A stretch of DNA of 64,000 nt, taken from NCBI RefSeq assembly GCF_039523415.1, contig NZ_BAAAFG010000013.1:124001-188000 (forward strand). Direction: 5' to 3'. Under the pieces are notes generated by a model that searched no databases, was not told where the DNA came from, and saw only the letters and a program-made list of their open reading frames with translations. This document shows positions 18,025 to 28,113 of this stretch, one piece after another; position 1 is the stretch's first letter; each line of letters opens with the position of its first letter. Made by a program: the position numbers and the translations under genes. This stretch comes from Gangjinia marincola. GTDB lineage: Bacteria > Bacteroidota > Bacteroidia > Flavobacteriales > Flavobacteriaceae.

Positions 18025-20388
18025 ATGAGGTTTGTTAGCGACGATTTTCCATTAAAAATTAATATAAGTTTTAAAAAGCTTTTTAGCGTTTATGAGCAAT
18101 ATCTAAATGAAGATAATGAGTTGCTCATACTAAAAGCAGATAGAATTCTACGTCTAAAAGAAGACTATCCAAAATTAGTCTCTGGTCTTACCAATAAAGA
18201 GGAAGTCGAGGCACACAGAGATCAAATTGACCTCGCACTTAGTGATATTTTTACTGATCCTTTACAAGACAACGAGATTAAGTTGGCGTCTATCCCTTTT
18301 GATAACAGCATCCTAAAATCTACACGAAGATACAACCGTATTATTGAAGCTGCGGGTGAAGATTTTGAGCCGACGCTGCGCAATTTTGATGAAGATCAAT
18401 TTTATATCATGGGGTGTAGTTTTATTCTCATGTTTTATTACAATCATAATATTGATTTTAGAAGACCGTTTTTATATGATATCCCTTCAGAAAATGGGAT
18501 AACAAGGTATTATAGAGTGATGTATAATGCAGATTTTGTTTCTGTAGAAAAGACTGAAAACTCTGTAGAGATTACACAGGAAGATGTAGATGAGCTGCTT
18601 GATAATTTTAATAATATTGACTTATGGAGAGAGAAGTTCCCGCCTCGCAGTTGGAACTTTAAAGGATTTACGGTAGCCTCCCTTTTTGATATAACCACAG
18701 ATGTTGCGTTATCCACCTTTAAGGAAAATTTACTCAAAGCCGAAGATAGTATTGAGTTCGTTGATAATTTTACAAATACCTTCAAAGCAATATTTAATTT
18801 GCCAGAGCTAAGTCTTGGATTTAGCGAGTATAATGACGAGGAGAAGACATTTGAGCGAATACCTTTTGGGAATTTTAAAAGTTATATTTTAAATAAAGAC
18901 GATGAGGGCTTCTGCCAGGATTTACTATGTAAAGGCAGTTATTATTCATTAATAGGAAGAGGAGAAACCTTTTCTATTTCAGATGTTGAGCGATATTTAC
19001 AGGCCGATAAAACCGAGATTTTATACAATAATTTACTGGAACAAGGCATACGGTCTGCGATTCTTGCACCAATTAATAAGCACGGTAAATTTTTAGGGAC
19101 GTTAGAAATTACTTCTCCAAATGTTAGAGAGTTAAATAGCATTAATGCTAATAAACTAAAGGATATCATGCCCTTTTTGGTAGAGGCCATTTCTCAGTCA
19201 AGGGATCGAATTGAAGACCAGCTAGAACTTATTATTCAAGATGAATGTACATCTATCCATCCTAGTGTGTATTGGAAGTTTAGAAAAGAGGCCAAGCGCT
19301 ATCTTAAAGCAACCATGAAAGGTGAGCAAGCTTCTTTTAGAGAGATCGTTTTTGACGATGTTTATCCACTCTATGGTCAAATTGATATAAAAGGATCATC
19401 AGACTCCAGAAATATAGCTATCCAGAAAGACTTAGTTATTCAGCTAAAACGCGTTAAAGAAATTTTATATAAAGCTCACGAAATTTCACCTATGCCTATT
19501 TACAGCGAAATGTTGTATCAGGTAGAAGAACTTTTAGAAGAAATTAAAGATGAATTGCAAGTAGATACAGAACAACGTATCGCTCATTTTATTTCTAAAG
19601 AGATAAAATCTGTACTCAATCATTTGCGTGATTCAAAAGACGAATTGCGTCATGAAATTCAAGATTATTTAACTGATTTAGACAATGAATTGGGATTAAT
19701 CTATAAACACAGAGCAGATTTTGATGACTCTGTGATGATCATCAATAAACGACTTTCACGTTTGCTGGATCAAAAGCAAAAAGCAGCTCAAAAAATGTAT
19801 CCTCATTTTTATGAACGCTTTAAAACTGATGGTGTCGAACATAATATGTACATAGGTGAATCCATTACCAAAGAAGATTCTTTTAATGAAATTTACTTAT
19901 ATAATCTTCGTTTATGGCAACTACAGGTGATGTGTGAGATGGAAAATGAATACTATCGTTTAAAGAAAACGCTCCCTGTTGATCTAGATGTGGCTTCTAT
20001 GATACTTGCTTTTCAAACTTCTCTCTCTGTTCGATTTAGGATGGATGAGAAACGTTTTGACGTAGATGGAACGTACAATGCGCGTTACGAAGTAGTCAAA
20101 AAGCGCGTAGACAAGGCTAATATTAAAGGGACTCAGGAACGAATAACGCAGCCGGGAAAAATTGCAATTATATACTCTCAAAAAAGTGATCAAAGGGAAT
20201 ATCTGCGCTACATTAAATTCTTACAGTCTAAGAAATACCTTGATGATAAAATAGAAAAACTGGAGTTACAAGACTTACAGGGCGTAACAGGATTAAAAGC
20301 TCTTCGCGTAAAAGTTCTTTATCGACTTGATGAAGATGAAAAAGAATACTACACGTACGAAGACCTCATGCAAGAAATTAATGCTTAA
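18025..20388 (+). CDS. GAF-domain protein, uncharacterised signalling scaffold
   Basis: A protein of about 787 aa starting MRFVSDDFPLKINISF. The segment 'IRSAILAPINKHGKFLGTLEITSPN' (about residues 340-365) is a GAF-type ligand-binding core. The rest is long, charged and helical, with coiled-coil character around residues 480-600. No histidine kinase, cyclase or DNA-binding motif is visible. Flavobacteria carry such GAF proteins of about 790 aa with unknown output. The start is chosen because the promoter box at 17998 lies downstream of the longer start. It overlaps the 3' end of the HD-Pycsar gene by 4 bases, tail to tail. Confidence 0.75.
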   Translation: MRFVSDDFPLKINISFKKLFSVYEQYLNEDNELLILKADRILRLKEDYPKLVSGLTNKEEVEAHRDQIDLALSDIFTDPLQDNEIKLASIPFDNSILKSTRRYNRIIEAAGEDFEPTLRNFDEDQFYIMGCSFILMFYYNHNIDFRRPFLYDIPSENGITRYYRVMYNADFVSVEKTENSVEITQEDVDELLDNFNNIDLWREKFPPRSWNFKGFTVASLFDITTDVALSTFKENLLKAEDSIEFVDNFTNTFKAIFNLPELSLGFSEYNDEEKTFERIPFGNFKSYILNKDDEGFCQDLLCKGSYYSLIGRGETFSISDVERYLQADKTEILYNNLLEQGIRSAILAPINKHGKFLGTLEITSPNVRELNSINANKLKDIMPFLVEAISQSRDRIEDQLELIIQDECTSIHPSVYWKFRKEAKRYLKATMKGEQASFREIVFDDVYPLYGQIDIKGSSDSRNIAIQKDLVIQLKRVKEILYKAHEISPMPIYSEMLYQVEELLEEIKDELQVDTEQRIAHFISKEIKSVLNHLRDSKDELRHEIQDYLTDLDNELGLIYKHRADFDDSVMIINKRLSRLLDQKQKAAQKMYPHFYERFKTDGVEHNMYIGESITKEDSFNEIYLYNLRLWQLQVMCEMENEYYRLKKTLPVDLDVASMILAFQTSLSVRFRMDEKRFDVDGTYNARYEVVKKRVDKANIKGTQERITQPGKIAIIYSQKSDQREYLRYIKFLQSKKYLDDKIEKLELQDLQGVTGLKALRVKVLYRLDEDEKEYYTYEDLMQEINA

Positions 20389-21572
20389 AAATCAATTGAT
20401 GGTTTGAATTTATAGGCTATTGCAAAAGCAATCACAGAGAGAATGATCCCTACCATAAATACCGTATAGGTGATGCGTAAGAGTGTATATTTTTTATGAA
20501 GAACTTTTCCTAAAAAATATAAATCCTTGGTCATGGTACTGTAAATATATTCCTTGTCTTCCAACATATTTTCGATAGCCCACTCAAAATCTTTCAATTC
20601 CATTTTATGAAAATTTCCAAAGAATAATAAATTTACTTTTTTCTTCTTGACATCCTCTTTATCAAACGTACCGCTAGTCACATTAGGTCTAGTAGCCAAA
20701 ACCGAAAGGACCATCGCAGCAGTACTAAATACGACGAAAATAAGTGTAGGAATAACTAAATGTGCATTTGAAGGATTATCCAGTTTAGGAATAAGATTAG
20801 ACAATGCCAGCGAGATTATTATTGCGTTAACCGAAAGCAAAATATTCGCTTTTGTATCTGCAATATCACTCAGTTTGATATGATTTCTAAGGGTAACCCT
20901 AAACAGTGTTTGAACTCCGCGTTGGGGACTTTCATCTTTGTATTTAGCTTTAAGTTTTTCCTTTTTCTTTCTCTTTTTGAACTTACGCTCCTTTTTAAAT
21001 AGTTTGGACAAATTTTCATCCTTGAGTTTTTTCCAGTTTTTTAGAGCATAATCAGAGTAATACTCGTGTTCATTTGTAAAAAACTGGATATTTTTTTTAG
21101 TCCACTCTTCGGGCGTATATGTTTCAATTCCCAAGAGTTTAAGCTCCTGTCTTAAATATTCACTGGCCTCTTTAAAATATTCTTTCGCAAAATGCGATGC
21201 ATCTGCATCTCTTATAATTTCTTCAAGTTTGTCACTAGGGGTGTGTGTCATTTTAGTCGCAAGGATACACCGTTTTGTTTCATCTATAATATGTTGTGGT
21301 ACATCGTGTTCTTGCAGATATTCTTCAGCAATTTTGGCACTTCTTTCTTCGTGATTCTCGTGCCCTTGGATATAACCTACATCGTGAAAGATAGCAGTCA
21401 AACGCAAAATAAGTTTTTCGATATCTGTCAACGAGGTATTATCAACTATTTCATTCGTACTTTTTAGTACTCGCTGGGTGTGAGTGTAGTTGTGATAAAT
21501 GACCGTATTTGGGAGGTCTGACTTTAATAAATTTATCACAAATTTCTCTGCCTTTGCAGTGACTTCAGTCAT
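20385..21572 (-). CDS. HD-domain phosphohydrolase fused to a Pycsar-type transmembrane effector (DUF5706/PycTM)
   Basis: A protein of 395 aa from ATG 21572 (MTEVTAKAEKFV). Residues about 1-190 form an HD domain: metal ligands in YHNYTHTQRV, FHDVGYIQGHENHE and RDADASHF. A Lys/Arg-rich stretch (about residues 190-220) links it to a Pycsar effector domain with the signature LSDIADTKANILLSVNAIII and three or four membrane helices, ending near FMVGIILSVIAFAIAYKF. In Pycsar defence such domains respond to cCMP or cUMP made by a cyclase and damage the membrane. No cyclase gene is adjacent here. The domain call is good; a defence role is inference. Confidence 0.85.
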   Translation of the reverse strand: MTEVTAKAEKFVINLLKSDLPNTVIYHNYTHTQRVLKSTNEIVDNTSLTDIEKLILRLTAIFHDVGYIQGHENHEERSAKIAEEYLQEHDVPQHIIDETKRCILATKMTHTPSDKLEEIIRDADASHFAKEYFKEASEYLRQELKLLGIETYTPEEWTKKNIQFFTNEHEYYSDYALKNWKKLKDENLSKLFKKERKFKKRKKKEKLKAKYKDESPQRGVQTLFRVTLRNHIKLSDIADTKANILLSVNAIIISLALSNLIPKLDNPSNAHLVIPTLIFVVFSTAAMVLSVLATRPNVTSGTFDKEDVKKKKVNLLFFGNFHKMELKDFEWAIENMLEDKEYIYSTMTKDLYFLGKVLHKKYTLLRITYTVFMVGIILSVIAFAIAYKFKPSIDF

Positions 21573-21622
21573 ATTTATATACTTTGGCTTTAGTGGCAAA
21601 GTACAAAAAATATTACGTTAGA

Positions 21623-24600
21623 ATGAGTAGAAAGTTGAAATCCCGTGTTATAATATTCTTAATACTAAGTGTAAGTATAACCCTCAATGCACAGAAAGCA
21701 AAATATAGAAAGGGAGAGGAGAACTACGAGAAAAGTTTCACCCAAAACACTAATCCTTTATACACTTTTTATCTTATTGGGGATGTAGGGAAAGCCTACA
21801 GTTTTGGACCAGCTCCGGGATTAGCTGCTTTTGAAAACCACATCAAAAGCACCCCAACTTCAACCAATAGTCATACAATCTACCTAGGCGATAATATTTA
21901 CCCCAAAGGACTTTCAAAAAAAGATGCCAGTACTCGAGAATATGAGGAGCTAGTTTTAGATTTACAGGTAAATGCCATTAAAAACTTTAAGGGTAAAACT
22001 ATATTTATTCCGGGAAACCACGACTGGTACAATAATGGTCTTGAGGGTCTCAAACGACAAGAAAAGTATATTGAAGATAAATTAGGAAAAAACACCTTTA
22101 TACCTGAAAACGGTTGTCCTATTAAAAGCATTGAAGTAAACGATGAGGTTCAGCTAATTGTATTAGATTCTAATTGGTTTTTAACCGATTGGGATGATCA
22201 TCCACTCATTAATGATGAATGTGATCAAATTAAAAGTCGAGAAGCCTTTCTGCTAGAGTTTGACAGTGAACTAAAGAAAAGTCAGGGTAAAGTACGACTT
22301 GTAGCTTTGCACCATCCCCTATATACAAATGGCGTACACGGGGGGCAATACGGAGCAAAAAAACACTTATATCCTACCCAAAAAAAAATACCTCTGCCTA
22401 TTTTGGCATCTCTTGCAGTTCAAATTAGGTCAAACGCAGGTTTGACCATACAGGATAATCATAATCCTTTTTATCAAGACATGGTAAATCGTTTAAGCAC
22501 GATTGCTAAAAAATATGATAATGTTATATTTAGTTCGGGTCATGAACATTCATTACAGTACATAGAGCACGATGGTATTAAACAAATCGTAACCGGTGCC
22601 GGAGCAAAAAATAGTTATGCAAATCTTAATAACGATGGTCTCTTTGCTTATCCAGGTCAAGGTTTTGCAGTATTAGAGGTATTTGAAAATCACGAAGCTT
22701 GGGTATCTTATTATGGGAGCGTTGAGGATCAACCTAAGTTACTTTATCGCAAGCAAGTATTGAAGAAAGAACCGCCTTATGATGATTCCGCTTTGCCAGC
22801 GTCTTTTCCGGCTACGGTGAACGCAAAAATTTATGACGAAGACCTTACTGATCGTTCAGGTTTTTTCAAATTTTTGTGGGGTGATCATTATAGAGATTTA
22901 TATGGAACTAACGTGAATGTTCCCACTGCGGTTCTTGATACTCTCTATGGCGGCTTGGAAGTCGTTAGAGGTGGAGGTGGTCAACAAACCCGATCCATAC
23001 GAGTAAAAACAAGAGACGGTAGAGAATACAATATGAGGGCACTCAAAAAAAGCGCAACGCAATTTCTACAGGCGGCAGCGTTCAAAGAGAGTTTTATTGA
23101 AGATGATTTTGAAAATACGGTCGCCACAGATCTATTATTTGATTTCTATACTGCCGCGCATCCTTATGCATTTATGGTGATTCCCAGTATGTCTGATGCT
23201 ATTGGTTTGTATCATACTAATCCTAAACTTTTTTACTTGCCTAAACAAAAAGCGCTGGGTAAATACAACAAAGAGTTTGGAGATGAGCTGGTTATGATTG
23301 TTGAACGTCCTATGGAAGCATATAACGAATTAGAAAGTTTTGGAAAGCCGCAGGATATTGAAAGTACTGCAGATTTATATGAGCGCTTGCGTAGAGATGA
23401 AGAATACACCGTGGATGAGCCAGCTTACATTAAAGCTAGACTTTTTGATATGATCATTGGAGATTGGGACCGTCACCAGGATCAATGGCGTTGGTCAGAA
23501 TTTGAAGATGAAAACGGCGTTAAATCCTATCGTCCCATTCCCAGAGATCGGGATCAGGTATTCTCTAAATTTGATGGAGCGATCATGAATACGATAAGAG
23601 GATTAGCCGGATTTGCCAAAAAATTTAGTGTTTACAACGGTAAAATTGGTAATGTAGGAAAGTTTAATACCTCTGGAATGCTATTGGATCGGTCTTTAAT
23701 TCGCTTTAGCGGAAAAGAAGAATGGATCAAACAAGCTAAGTTTATCAAAAAGAATCTTACCGATGAAGCTATTGAAAAAGGTTTTGAAGCTTTTCCGGAA
23801 GAGATTAAAGTCAAAACAGACCCTAAACTTGTAGACTATGTGAAGCAACGCCGAGATGATATTGTGAAATACGCCGAAGCTTACTACAAAGAATTAGCTG
23901 CCTTAGGAATAATTTTCGGGACAGATAAAGATGATTTTATTGAAATAGAGCGCTTAGCTAAAGGAAAAACAAAAGTTACCATCAGCCGAATCAAAGATGG
24001 CGAAAAAGCCGATAAAGTTAGTGAGAAGATTTATGATAAAAAGGATACTAGTGAACTTTGGGTTTACGCCCTTGATGATGATGATATCATTCATGTCTAC
24101 GGTGAAGGTAATAATCCCATTTATTCCAGAATTATAGGAGGTCAAAACAATGATATTTATCGCATAGATAACGGAAAAAAAGTCAAACTATATGACTTTA
24201 AATCAAAAAAGAATACGCTGGAAAAAAAGAATGGTGCAGATGTATCGTTTACTGATGATTACCACAAAAATGTTTACGACAAAACCCGAAACAGATTTAC
24301 GTCTAATGTGATACTTCCAACATTAGGTTTTAATCCAGATGACGGAATTAGTGTAAGAGTCCAAAATATTTATACGGTCAAAGGATTTGAGCAGAAACCC
24401 TTTACGCAGCGACACAAAGTTAGTGCGGGGTATTATTTGGCGACTTCAGGATATACCGTTGGCTATGAAGGAGAATTTTTAAATGTTATTGGTGATTTTA
24501 ATTTAATGGCCCAAGGTTCATTTACCAGTCCTAATTTTGCCAGAAACTTTTTTGGATTTGGAAACGGATCTGAAAATCCTGAAGATGATAGAGGGCTTAA

Positions 24601-25348
24601 TTTCAATAGAGTAAAAATTGCTCAAATTACGGGTGGATTGGGTCTGGTGAGAAGAGGTCGTTTGGGGAGCGAATTTAAGATACAAACCACGTTTGAAACC
24701 TTTGAAGTAGAGGATACCAATAACCGTTTTATTACAGAGGCCGAAGCCTTTGACGAATCTGATGATATCTTTGAGCAGCAATATTTTGCAAGTATTACTA
24801 CTTCATATGAATTTGCATCGTATGACAATAAGCTCAATCCCACACGTGGAATGTTATTTCAATTGAATGGTGGAGCTAGTACAAATATTGATAATGAAAA
24901 TACTTTTGGGCGTGTGGGATCACATATAGAATTCTTTAATTCATTGACCACAAACCGAAAATTAGTTCTTAGAACTAAACTTGATGCAGCTACGATCATT
25001 GGTGAAGACTATGAGTTCTACCAGGCGGCTGTTTTGGGAGCCGATACGGGATTACGTGGATATAGAAGAGACCGTTTTAATGGAGAAACTGCATTTGCCG
25101 GTGGCGCAGATCTACGGTATAGTTTTAATAAATTAAAGACAACGGTATTGCCATTGGATATGGGTTTATATGTGGGAAGCGATATAGGTAGAGTATGGAC
25201 CGATTTACCGAATGAAAGTGAAACCTGGCATCCAAGTTATGGACTAGGCTTTTGGGTGAATACAGCACAAGCAGCAGGAATCAATGCAAATGTATTTTTT
25301 ACGGATGAAGGTGCGCGGGTAGGGGTAACAGTTGGATTTAATTTGTAG
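21623..25348 (+). CDS. Calcineurin-like phosphoesterase fused to an Omp85/BamA-type outer-membrane barrel
   Basis: A protein of about 1241 aa. The start at 21623 gives a signal peptide (MSRKLKSRVIIFLILSVSIT). Residues about 40-310 are a metallophosphoesterase with all metal motifs: GDVG, GDNIYP, GNHDWYN, HHPLY and GHEHS. A central region (about 400-880), including DWDRHQDQWRW and RPIPRDRDQVF, is kinase-like in pattern. The C-terminal part (about 900-1241) is a beta-barrel with the Omp85 signature GADTGLRGYRRDRF and a terminal Phe-x-Leu. It is an outer-membrane enzyme; whether the phosphoesterase faces in or out is unknown. It is divergent from the HD-Pycsar gene, with 50 bases between. Confidence 0.85.
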   Translation: MSRKLKSRVIIFLILSVSITLNAQKAKYRKGEENYEKSFTQNTNPLYTFYLIGDVGKAYSFGPAPGLAAFENHIKSTPTSTNSHTIYLGDNIYPKGLSKKDASTREYEELVLDLQVNAIKNFKGKTIFIPGNHDWYNNGLEGLKRQEKYIEDKLGKNTFIPENGCPIKSIEVNDEVQLIVLDSNWFLTDWDDHPLINDECDQIKSREAFLLEFDSELKKSQGKVRLVALHHPLYTNGVHGGQYGAKKHLYPTQKKIPLPILASLAVQIRSNAGLTIQDNHNPFYQDMVNRLSTIAKKYDNVIFSSGHEHSLQYIEHDGIKQIVTGAGAKNSYANLNNDGLFAYPGQGFAVLEVFENHEAWVSYYGSVEDQPKLLYRKQVLKKEPPYDDSALPASFPATVNAKIYDEDLTDRSGFFKFLWGDHYRDLYGTNVNVPTAVLDTLYGGLEVVRGGGGQQTRSIRVKTRDGREYNMRALKKSATQFLQAAAFKESFIEDDFENTVATDLLFDFYTAAHPYAFMVIPSMSDAIGLYHTNPKLFYLPKQKALGKYNKEFGDELVMIVERPMEAYNELESFGKPQDIESTADLYERLRRDEEYTVDEPAYIKARLFDMIIGDWDRHQDQWRWSEFEDENGVKSYRPIPRDRDQVFSKFDGAIMNTIRGLAGFAKKFSVYNGKIGNVGKFNTSGMLLDRSLIRFSGKEEWIKQAKFIKKNLTDEAIEKGFEAFPEEIKVKTDPKLVDYVKQRRDDIVKYAEAYYKELAALGIIFGTDKDDFIEIERLAKGKTKVTISRIKDGEKADKVSEKIYDKKDTSELWVYALDDDDIIHVYGEGNNPIYSRIIGGQNNDIYRIDNGKKVKLYDFKSKKNTLEKKNGADVSFTDDYHKNVYDKTRNRFTSNVILPTLGFNPDDGISVRVQNIYTVKGFEQKPFTQRHKVSAGYYLATSGYTVGYEGEFLNVIGDFNLMAQGSFTSPNFARNFFGFGNGSENPEDDRGLNFNRVKIAQITGGLGLVRRGRLGSEFKIQTTFETFEVEDTNNRFITEAEAFDESDDIFEQQYFASITTSYEFASYDNKLNPTRGMLFQLNGGASTNIDNENTFGRVGSHIEFFNSLTTNRKLVLRTKLDAATIIGEDYEFYQAAVLGADTGLRGYRRDRFNGETAFAGGADLRYSFNKLKTTVLPLDMGLYVGSDIGRVWTDLPNESETWHPSYGLGFWVNTAQAAGINANVFFTDEGARVGVTVGFNL

Positions 25349-25415
25349 ATAGCCTTGTGCCACTTTAAACAGGTTTCTGCTGCTCATCAGGATTTGAGGA
25401 TATAGGAATGAAATA

Positions 25416-26282
25416 TTACTTGTCTAAATGATATTCAAACAACTTTGCTCCATCCATCTTTTTACCTTCTTCTGTGATTAATAACGTATCGGCATGCTTA
25501 AACGCAATACCCTCTTTTTGTGAAGAATATTTTAATTTCACTTTTGTAACTGTTCCGCTAAAGAAATCATTCCCAGTGTACTCATTCAGTTTCCAGACTT
25601 TGTTATAGCCTAATAGGACTATCTCACCTGTTTTTTGATTAATATCTGCGGCTGTGACAAAACAATCATCTTCATCATCACACAAATTATATTCCGTAAT
25701 AAATTTTGCTTCAAAATTACCCGGTTTTGCGGGCACCTGATAAACTCTGGTTAAACCTTCAAAATCGCTGCTACGATCCTTTGTGAAAAGATAGAAGTAC
25801 TGATCTTTGTATATCAGCGCTTCAGCATCAAAATGACGTTTTTTCTTTTTAGGTGGATATTCTTCCTGATCCTCATAGCGAAACCTTGTTTTTTTTGGAG
25901 TAACCTCTTTTTCAGCGAGAGCTATATTCTCACTCACATGATAAATAGTTAAATCCTTACGGTCGTTATCGTTATTCCCCGTATCAGCTATGAAAATGGT
26001 TTCTTTGCCATCGCTGGCAATATCCTCCCAGTCTACATTAATGGCATCTTTGAGCCAGGTTTTATGTTTGATGTGTCCATTTTTGATGTCTATAAGATAT
26101 AACACTCCTTCGTTTTTGCTATCGGCGATAGCCCAAACAGATTCCTGATCTTGAGCCATGATAATACCACTAATTTCATTAAGTTCTTTAGGTAGAATGT
26201 CGTTGAGCTTGAGCTTACCATAATCCTGGCAACTTATAGTGACACTTGACAAGAAGAGCGATACAATAAAGGTGATTTTCAT
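25416..26282 (-). CDS. Putative beta-propeller lipoprotein, uncharacterised
   Basis: A protein of 288 aa with a lipoprotein signal (SSVTISC). The rest shows repeated strand patterns with ISGIIMAQDQESVWAIADS, WEDIASDGKETIFIADTGNN and SQKEGIAFKHADTLLITEEG, typical of a propeller like SdiA-regulated or esterase-like proteins, and a Lys-rich patch (PPKKKKRH). No catalytic residues can be assigned. It ends convergently with the phosphoesterase gene. The fold call is moderate and the function unknown. Confidence 0.65.
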   Translation of the reverse strand: MKITFIVSLFLSSVTISCQDYGKLKLNDILPKELNEISGIIMAQDQESVWAIADSKNEGVLYLIDIKNGHIKHKTWLKDAINVDWEDIASDGKETIFIADTGNNDNDRKDLTIYHVSENIALAEKEVTPKKTRFRYEDQEEYPPKKKKRHFDAEALIYKDQYFYLFTKDRSSDFEGLTRVYQVPAKPGNFEAKFITEYNLCDDEDDCFVTAADINQKTGEIVLLGYNKVWKLNEYTGNDFFSGTVTKVKLKYSSQKEGIAFKHADTLLITEEGKKMDGAKLFEYHLDK

Positions 26283-26290
26283 AATACATA

Positions 26291-26332
26291 AAAAGCCTTA
26301 ATCTCAGTACAATGTATGAGTCAAGGCTTAAA
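26291..26332 (-). terminator. Probable terminator of dps
   Basis: The inverted repeat AAGCCTT (26293-26299) / AAGGCTT (26323-26329) is followed by TTTTT on the minus strand. It lies just beyond the dps stop codon. Confidence 0.65.
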
Positions 26333-26353
26333 AATTAGTGATTAAATTATGGA

Positions 26354-26854
26354 TTATGCTTTTGGAAAGTTGTCGCTCTTCTCCATATACCACGCGTCCA
26401 GCATCCAGCTAATTTTTTCCAATTCTCTTATATATGCTCCAATTAAATCAATAGTTCCTTCATCTCCATTACCATCAGCAACTTCTACAACTTTTCTCAT
26501 TTGACCTAGAATGCTTCCATGATCCTCTAACAATGCCTTGACCATTTCCTTATCGTCTTTCGTTCCGCTTGCTTCCTTCAAATTTGATTTCTCAAGATAA
26601 TCAGTATAATTACTTAAGGGTCTAAATCTCAGGGTTAGGATACGCTCAGCAATTTCATCTACTTTTAGCTTTGCGTCGTCATACATTTCTTCGAACTTCT
26701 CATGGAGATCAAAGAAATTACGACCTACAACATTCCAATGAAAATTACGAAGTTTTTGATAATACATGTGATAATCTGCCAACAAAATGTTGAGTTCATT
26801 AACAGTATCTTTTACTTTTTCGGTATCTAAATTTAGATATTTCATAGTTTTCAT
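26354..26854 (-). CDS. dps: Dps-family DNA protection/iron storage protein
   Basis: A protein of 166 aa. It shows the Dps four-helix pattern and the inter-subunit ferroxidase motif NFHWNVVGRNFFDLHEKFEE followed by DEIAERIL. It oxidises Fe(II) with peroxide and stores iron in a 12-mer; some members also bind DNA. The N-terminus here is short and not strongly basic, so DNA binding is uncertain. It has its own terminator and no OxyR gene is next to it. A stress-induced, monocistronic gene is likely. Confidence 0.92.
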   Translation of the reverse strand: MKTMKYLNLDTEKVKDTVNELNILLADYHMYYQKLRNFHWNVVGRNFFDLHEKFEEMYDDAKLKVDEIAERILTLRFRPLSNYTDYLEKSNLKEASGTKDDKEMVKALLEDHGSILGQMRKVVEVADGNGDEGTIDLIGAYIRELEKISWMLDAWYMEKSDNFPKA

Positions 26855-27018
26855 TTATCGTTTTTCTGTTATGACATAAAAATACGATATACTATACGTG
26901 TCGGCAATCTCTTTGAATCGTTTAATATAAGTTTAACTGTGCTTCTAAATCTGTTCTTAAGAATATAGAAAGCAAACATTTCCTTACATTTAAGGCAAGT
27001 AATACAACATTATTTTGA

Positions 27019-28095
27019 ATGAGGAAAAAGATAATTAAAAGCAAAAAGCCTAAAGAAAAGAGGAAAAATTTGATTCCGGGTACCGCAGTTTATGTAGGGA
27101 ATAAGGAGCAGCATAATCTACACATTGAAGTTTTTGATTACGATAAGGAGCGCTACGAGGAACGCATTTTAGAGCATGTAGATGAAGCCTTTTCATTTGA
27201 AGATGAACAAACAATCACATGGATCAACCTTAATGGACTTAATTATGTTCAAGATATTGAGCGCTTAGGTAAACATTATGACCTTCACCCACTTACAATA
27301 GAAGATATTGCGAATACAAGTCAACGCCCCAAAATAGAAGAATTTGAAGACTACACATATTTAGTGCTAAAAATGCTCTATTATAACGAACAAAATGAAT
27401 TGGTTATTGAACACATTAGTTTTGTATTAGGGTCAAATTACGTCATTTCTTTTCAAGAGGCAGATGGTGATGTCTTTGATGAGGTGCGTAACCGCATTAG
27501 AAATCTTAAAGGCAGGGTACGAAACTCTGGAGCAGACTATTTACAATATGTCTTGATGGATGCCATTGTTGATCACTATTTTACTCTGCTGGAAGTTATG
27601 AGTGATAATATTGAGTCTTTAGAAGATGCTTTGTTTGAAAGTAGCGAGAACGAAGGTCTAGCTCAAGAGATCCAAGAGCTCAAACGCGAAGTACTTAGAG
27701 TTAGAAGAGCAGTAGTTCCGCTTAGGGAGGTGATCAGTCGTATTTCAAAAAGCGATTCTGATTTGTTTACAGAAAAAACCAATATATTTATTAATGATTT
27801 ATATGATCACATCATCCAAGTGTCAGAAAGTATTGATCTCTATCGGGAAATGACCTGGGGCTTGATGGATATGTACATGACCACAATTAGTAACAAAATG
27901 AATGAGGTGATGAAGGTTCTCACTATTATCTCAACGATATTCATCCCGCTGAGTTTTTTTGCAGGTCTCTACGGAATGAATTTTGAGCATATGCCAGAGT
28001 TAGACTATCGCTATGGGTATTTTATTTTACTTGGAATAATGGGACTTGCAGTCATTGGTATGCTATATTATTTTAAGCGGAAAAAGTGGTTGTAA
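27019..28095 (+). CDS. corA: CorA-type magnesium/cobalt transport protein
   Basis: A protein of 358 aa. A long cytosolic N-terminal domain rich in charged residues precedes two C-terminal membrane helices (about residues 300-350). The signature GMN is present in LYGMNFEHMPEL. The last helix is followed by a basic tail (YYFKRKKWL), as in the family. It forms a pentameric channel for Mg2+ and perhaps Co2+. It is a single gene, divergent from dps. The call is secure. Confidence 0.93.
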   Translation: MRKKIIKSKKPKEKRKNLIPGTAVYVGNKEQHNLHIEVFDYDKERYEERILEHVDEAFSFEDEQTITWINLNGLNYVQDIERLGKHYDLHPLTIEDIANTSQRPKIEEFEDYTYLVLKMLYYNEQNELVIEHISFVLGSNYVISFQEADGDVFDEVRNRIRNLKGRVRNSGADYLQYVLMDAIVDHYFTLLEVMSDNIESLEDALFESSENEGLAQEIQELKREVLRVRRAVVPLREVISRISKSDSDLFTEKTNIFINDLYDHIIQVSESIDLYREMTWGLMDMYMTTISNKMNEVMKVLTIISTIFIPLSFFAGLYGMNFEHMPELDYRYGYFILLGIMGLAVIGMLYYFKRKKWL

Positions 28096-28113
28096 GAGAT
28101 ATATTTTAAAGCT

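Noticed and set aside
20385..21572. Complete Pycsar defence operon
   Set aside because: Only the effector-type domain is present; the neighbouring GAF protein and phosphoesterase have no cyclase motif.
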